Assembly (NCBI GenBank): GCA_020629735.1
Contig: JAHDCT010000056.1
Span: 1-7,709 of the forward strand
Source: a bacterium
GTDB taxonomy: Bacteria > Patescibacteriota > Gracilibacteria > Absconditabacterales > Absconditicoccaceae
Direction of reading: 5' to 3'
DNA length: 7,709 bases
Shown: piece after piece, positions 6,428 to 7,709 of the stretch
Position numbering within the stretch: position 1 is the stretch's first letter
Layout: each line of letters begins with the position of its first letter
Notes under the pieces: model-generated
What the model saw: the letters and a program-made list of their open reading frames with translations, nothing else
Database searches by the model: none
Told to the model about the DNA's origin: nothing
Position numbers and translations under genes: made by a program

Positions 6428-7709
6428 ATGAAAAAAGAGTTTTGATTTATCAATGATCAAAAAAAAGCAAAGAAAATAACTCCGTATAGAGTAGTGCGAT
6501 GAGTAATAGCAATTTTTGTTATTCTCCTATGAATTTGAGTACGGCGTGTTGTGTGAATTTATCAAGAAGCAAAACAAGGTGACGTAGAAAAAATACTCGT
6601 AGAAAAGTCGTATCTCTCTTCTATTTTATCATGATTTGATACAAGTATAGGACAAGCGTTTTTCCATGGGACAAGTCTGTTTGAGTCGTATTTGTCATCA
6701 AAGCGTTTGTGAGGAGATGAGCAAGCGACAAGAGAAATATTAGAGTCGATGAGGATAATGTGACCAAAATATGAGCAACAGATTCCTGCAGCATATAAGC
6801 CATTGTATAATATATTAGCAAGTCTGAGTGAGTTCGAAGATGATATTATTTCACTTCTGTGATTCGAAAACCCTCAAAGATATTTAATTATTTTACAGAA
6901 TACCTCAGAAGAGAGGCCTAATGGTGGATTCTTTGGATCTTTTGCTACCTTGAAATTGGTTGATGGTAAAATTGCTCCTGTTGAATTGAGCGATAGTTAT
7001 ATTATTGACCGAGAAAATGATGATGTATCTCTGAAGTGACCAGAGTGGTTATTAGAATTTCTTCCTCATCGTGATATTCATTTCGTGGGTGCAAATAAAA
7101 TTGGTTTTACGTATCATGACGGTGACCATATAAAACGTCTCTATGAAAAAGCGTACCCTGGAGAAAATATTAGAGGGGTGATTTTTTTAAGCACAGACGT
7201 GATTTCTCAACTTATTGAGTGATTTGATGCATATTTACGAGAGCGACAATTTACAAATGCAGCGACTGATCTCATTAGGGGAAAGAATATCTTTTGAAAA
7301 AAAGAGAAATATTTACAAGAGGTAACACAATTTGTGAATCAGAATAAAAATGAACTGATAAAGAACGTTCTGATTAAACTACCAGACTTACTCAATCAAG
7401 GTTTGATCAATGTGTACCTCACAGATATTAGTGTGTCATGAGGGAGTGAGGGATGAGGTCTAGCATCTCGGTTGCGTCGTTATAATGTAACGACGAGACA
7501 CGATGATCAAAAAGCATATTTTTGGTGATCCAACATTGCATACAACAAAATAGATAATTTTGTCTCAAAAACGATTACTATAAGAGATAGTCAATGAGTG
7601 ATAGTGAGACAGACGAATAATGATATCTTTGAGATAGGCGATTTAGAGAAAGGATATTGGCGGATCGATGTTGAATATAAACTGGATGTCCCCAAAGAAT
7701 ATATCTCTC
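6428..7709 (+). CDS. Membrane-anchored DUF4012 protein (3' partial)
   Basis: The gene runs off the window after 427 codons. A basic N-terminus (KKAKK, 12-16) precedes one membrane helix (about 22-38), so an inside-anchored protein with its body outside is likely. The DUF4012 signature follows: YLIILQNTSEERPNGGFFGSF (starts at Y152), matching the family pattern of strand, QN, E.RP.GGF.GS. Further on come FVGANKIGFTYHDGD, RGVIFLSTDVISQLIE and a Gly-rich stretch SGGSEGGG near residue 340, before beta-rich sequence. DUF4012 proteins often lie near envelope polysaccharide genes; their activity is unknown. Sixteen UGA are read as Gly. ATG at 6428 is 7 bases after the rel stop, so translation from the same transcript is likely; there is no Shine-Dalgarno. 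Confidence is high for family and low for role. Confidence 0.85.

Noticed and set aside
98..7709. The many in-frame UGA codons as evidence of pseudogenes, frameshifts or sequencing errors.
   Set aside because: The reading frames never shift, motifs stay intact, and UGA coincides with conserved glycines in six unrelated families. A glycine code explains all of it.
1..7709. tRNA genes, rRNA, CRISPR arrays, insertion sequences, phage genes.
   Set aside because: No cloverleaf with a GTTC-type T-loop, no regular spaced repeats, no transposase or integrase motifs were seen on either strand.

Overview
This window reads as low-GC bacterial chromosome from a lineage that decodes UGA as glycine (translation table 25), that is, Candidatus Absconditabacteria (SR1), Gracilibacteria or a close relative in the Patescibacteria/CPR. 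Under the standard code it looks like gene debris. With UGA = Gly, six long, collinear, family-recognisable proteins appear. By my count they hold about 102 in-frame UGA codons, many at positions where the families require glycine, and every complete gene ends in TAA or TAG. No rRNA, tRNA, CRISPR array or insertion sequence was seen.

Layout. (1) 1-100: the probable last 10 codons of a plus-strand gene converge on a minus-strand gene across a shared bidirectional hairpin terminator. (2) 98-1474, minus: a DEAD-box RNA helicase whose last 65 residues form an Arg/Gly-rich (RGG-type) tail, with nearly half of the tail glycines written as UGA. (3) 1475-1865: a gene-free leader or ncRNA region with a sigma70-like promoter, two tandem hairpins, a T6 tract just after the second, and two smaller inverted repeats next to the helicase start. 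(4) 1921-4118, minus: a tight three-gene cluster, in transcription order a multi-spanning membrane protein, a DUF937 protein and a ClpP-fold (COG3904-like) exported putative protease, closed by an intrinsic terminator. (5) 4195-7709, plus, divergent from the cluster: a full-length bifunctional Rel/SpoT ppGpp synthetase-hydrolase, then after 7 bases a membrane-anchored DUF4012 protein that runs off the window.

The plus-strand pair looks like one operon (stringent-response alarmone metabolism plus an envelope protein of unknown role). The minus-strand cluster looks like an envelope-associated unit of unknown function. The predicted -35 box of that cluster lies inside the first codons of rel, so the two divergent units may influence each other. 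No clear Shine-Dalgarno sequence precedes any of the six starts.

The most interesting points are the dense UGA-to-Gly recoding (including next to catalytic residues), the RGG tail visible only under that code, and the structured leader upstream of the helicase. All calls come from reading the sequence; no database search was run.
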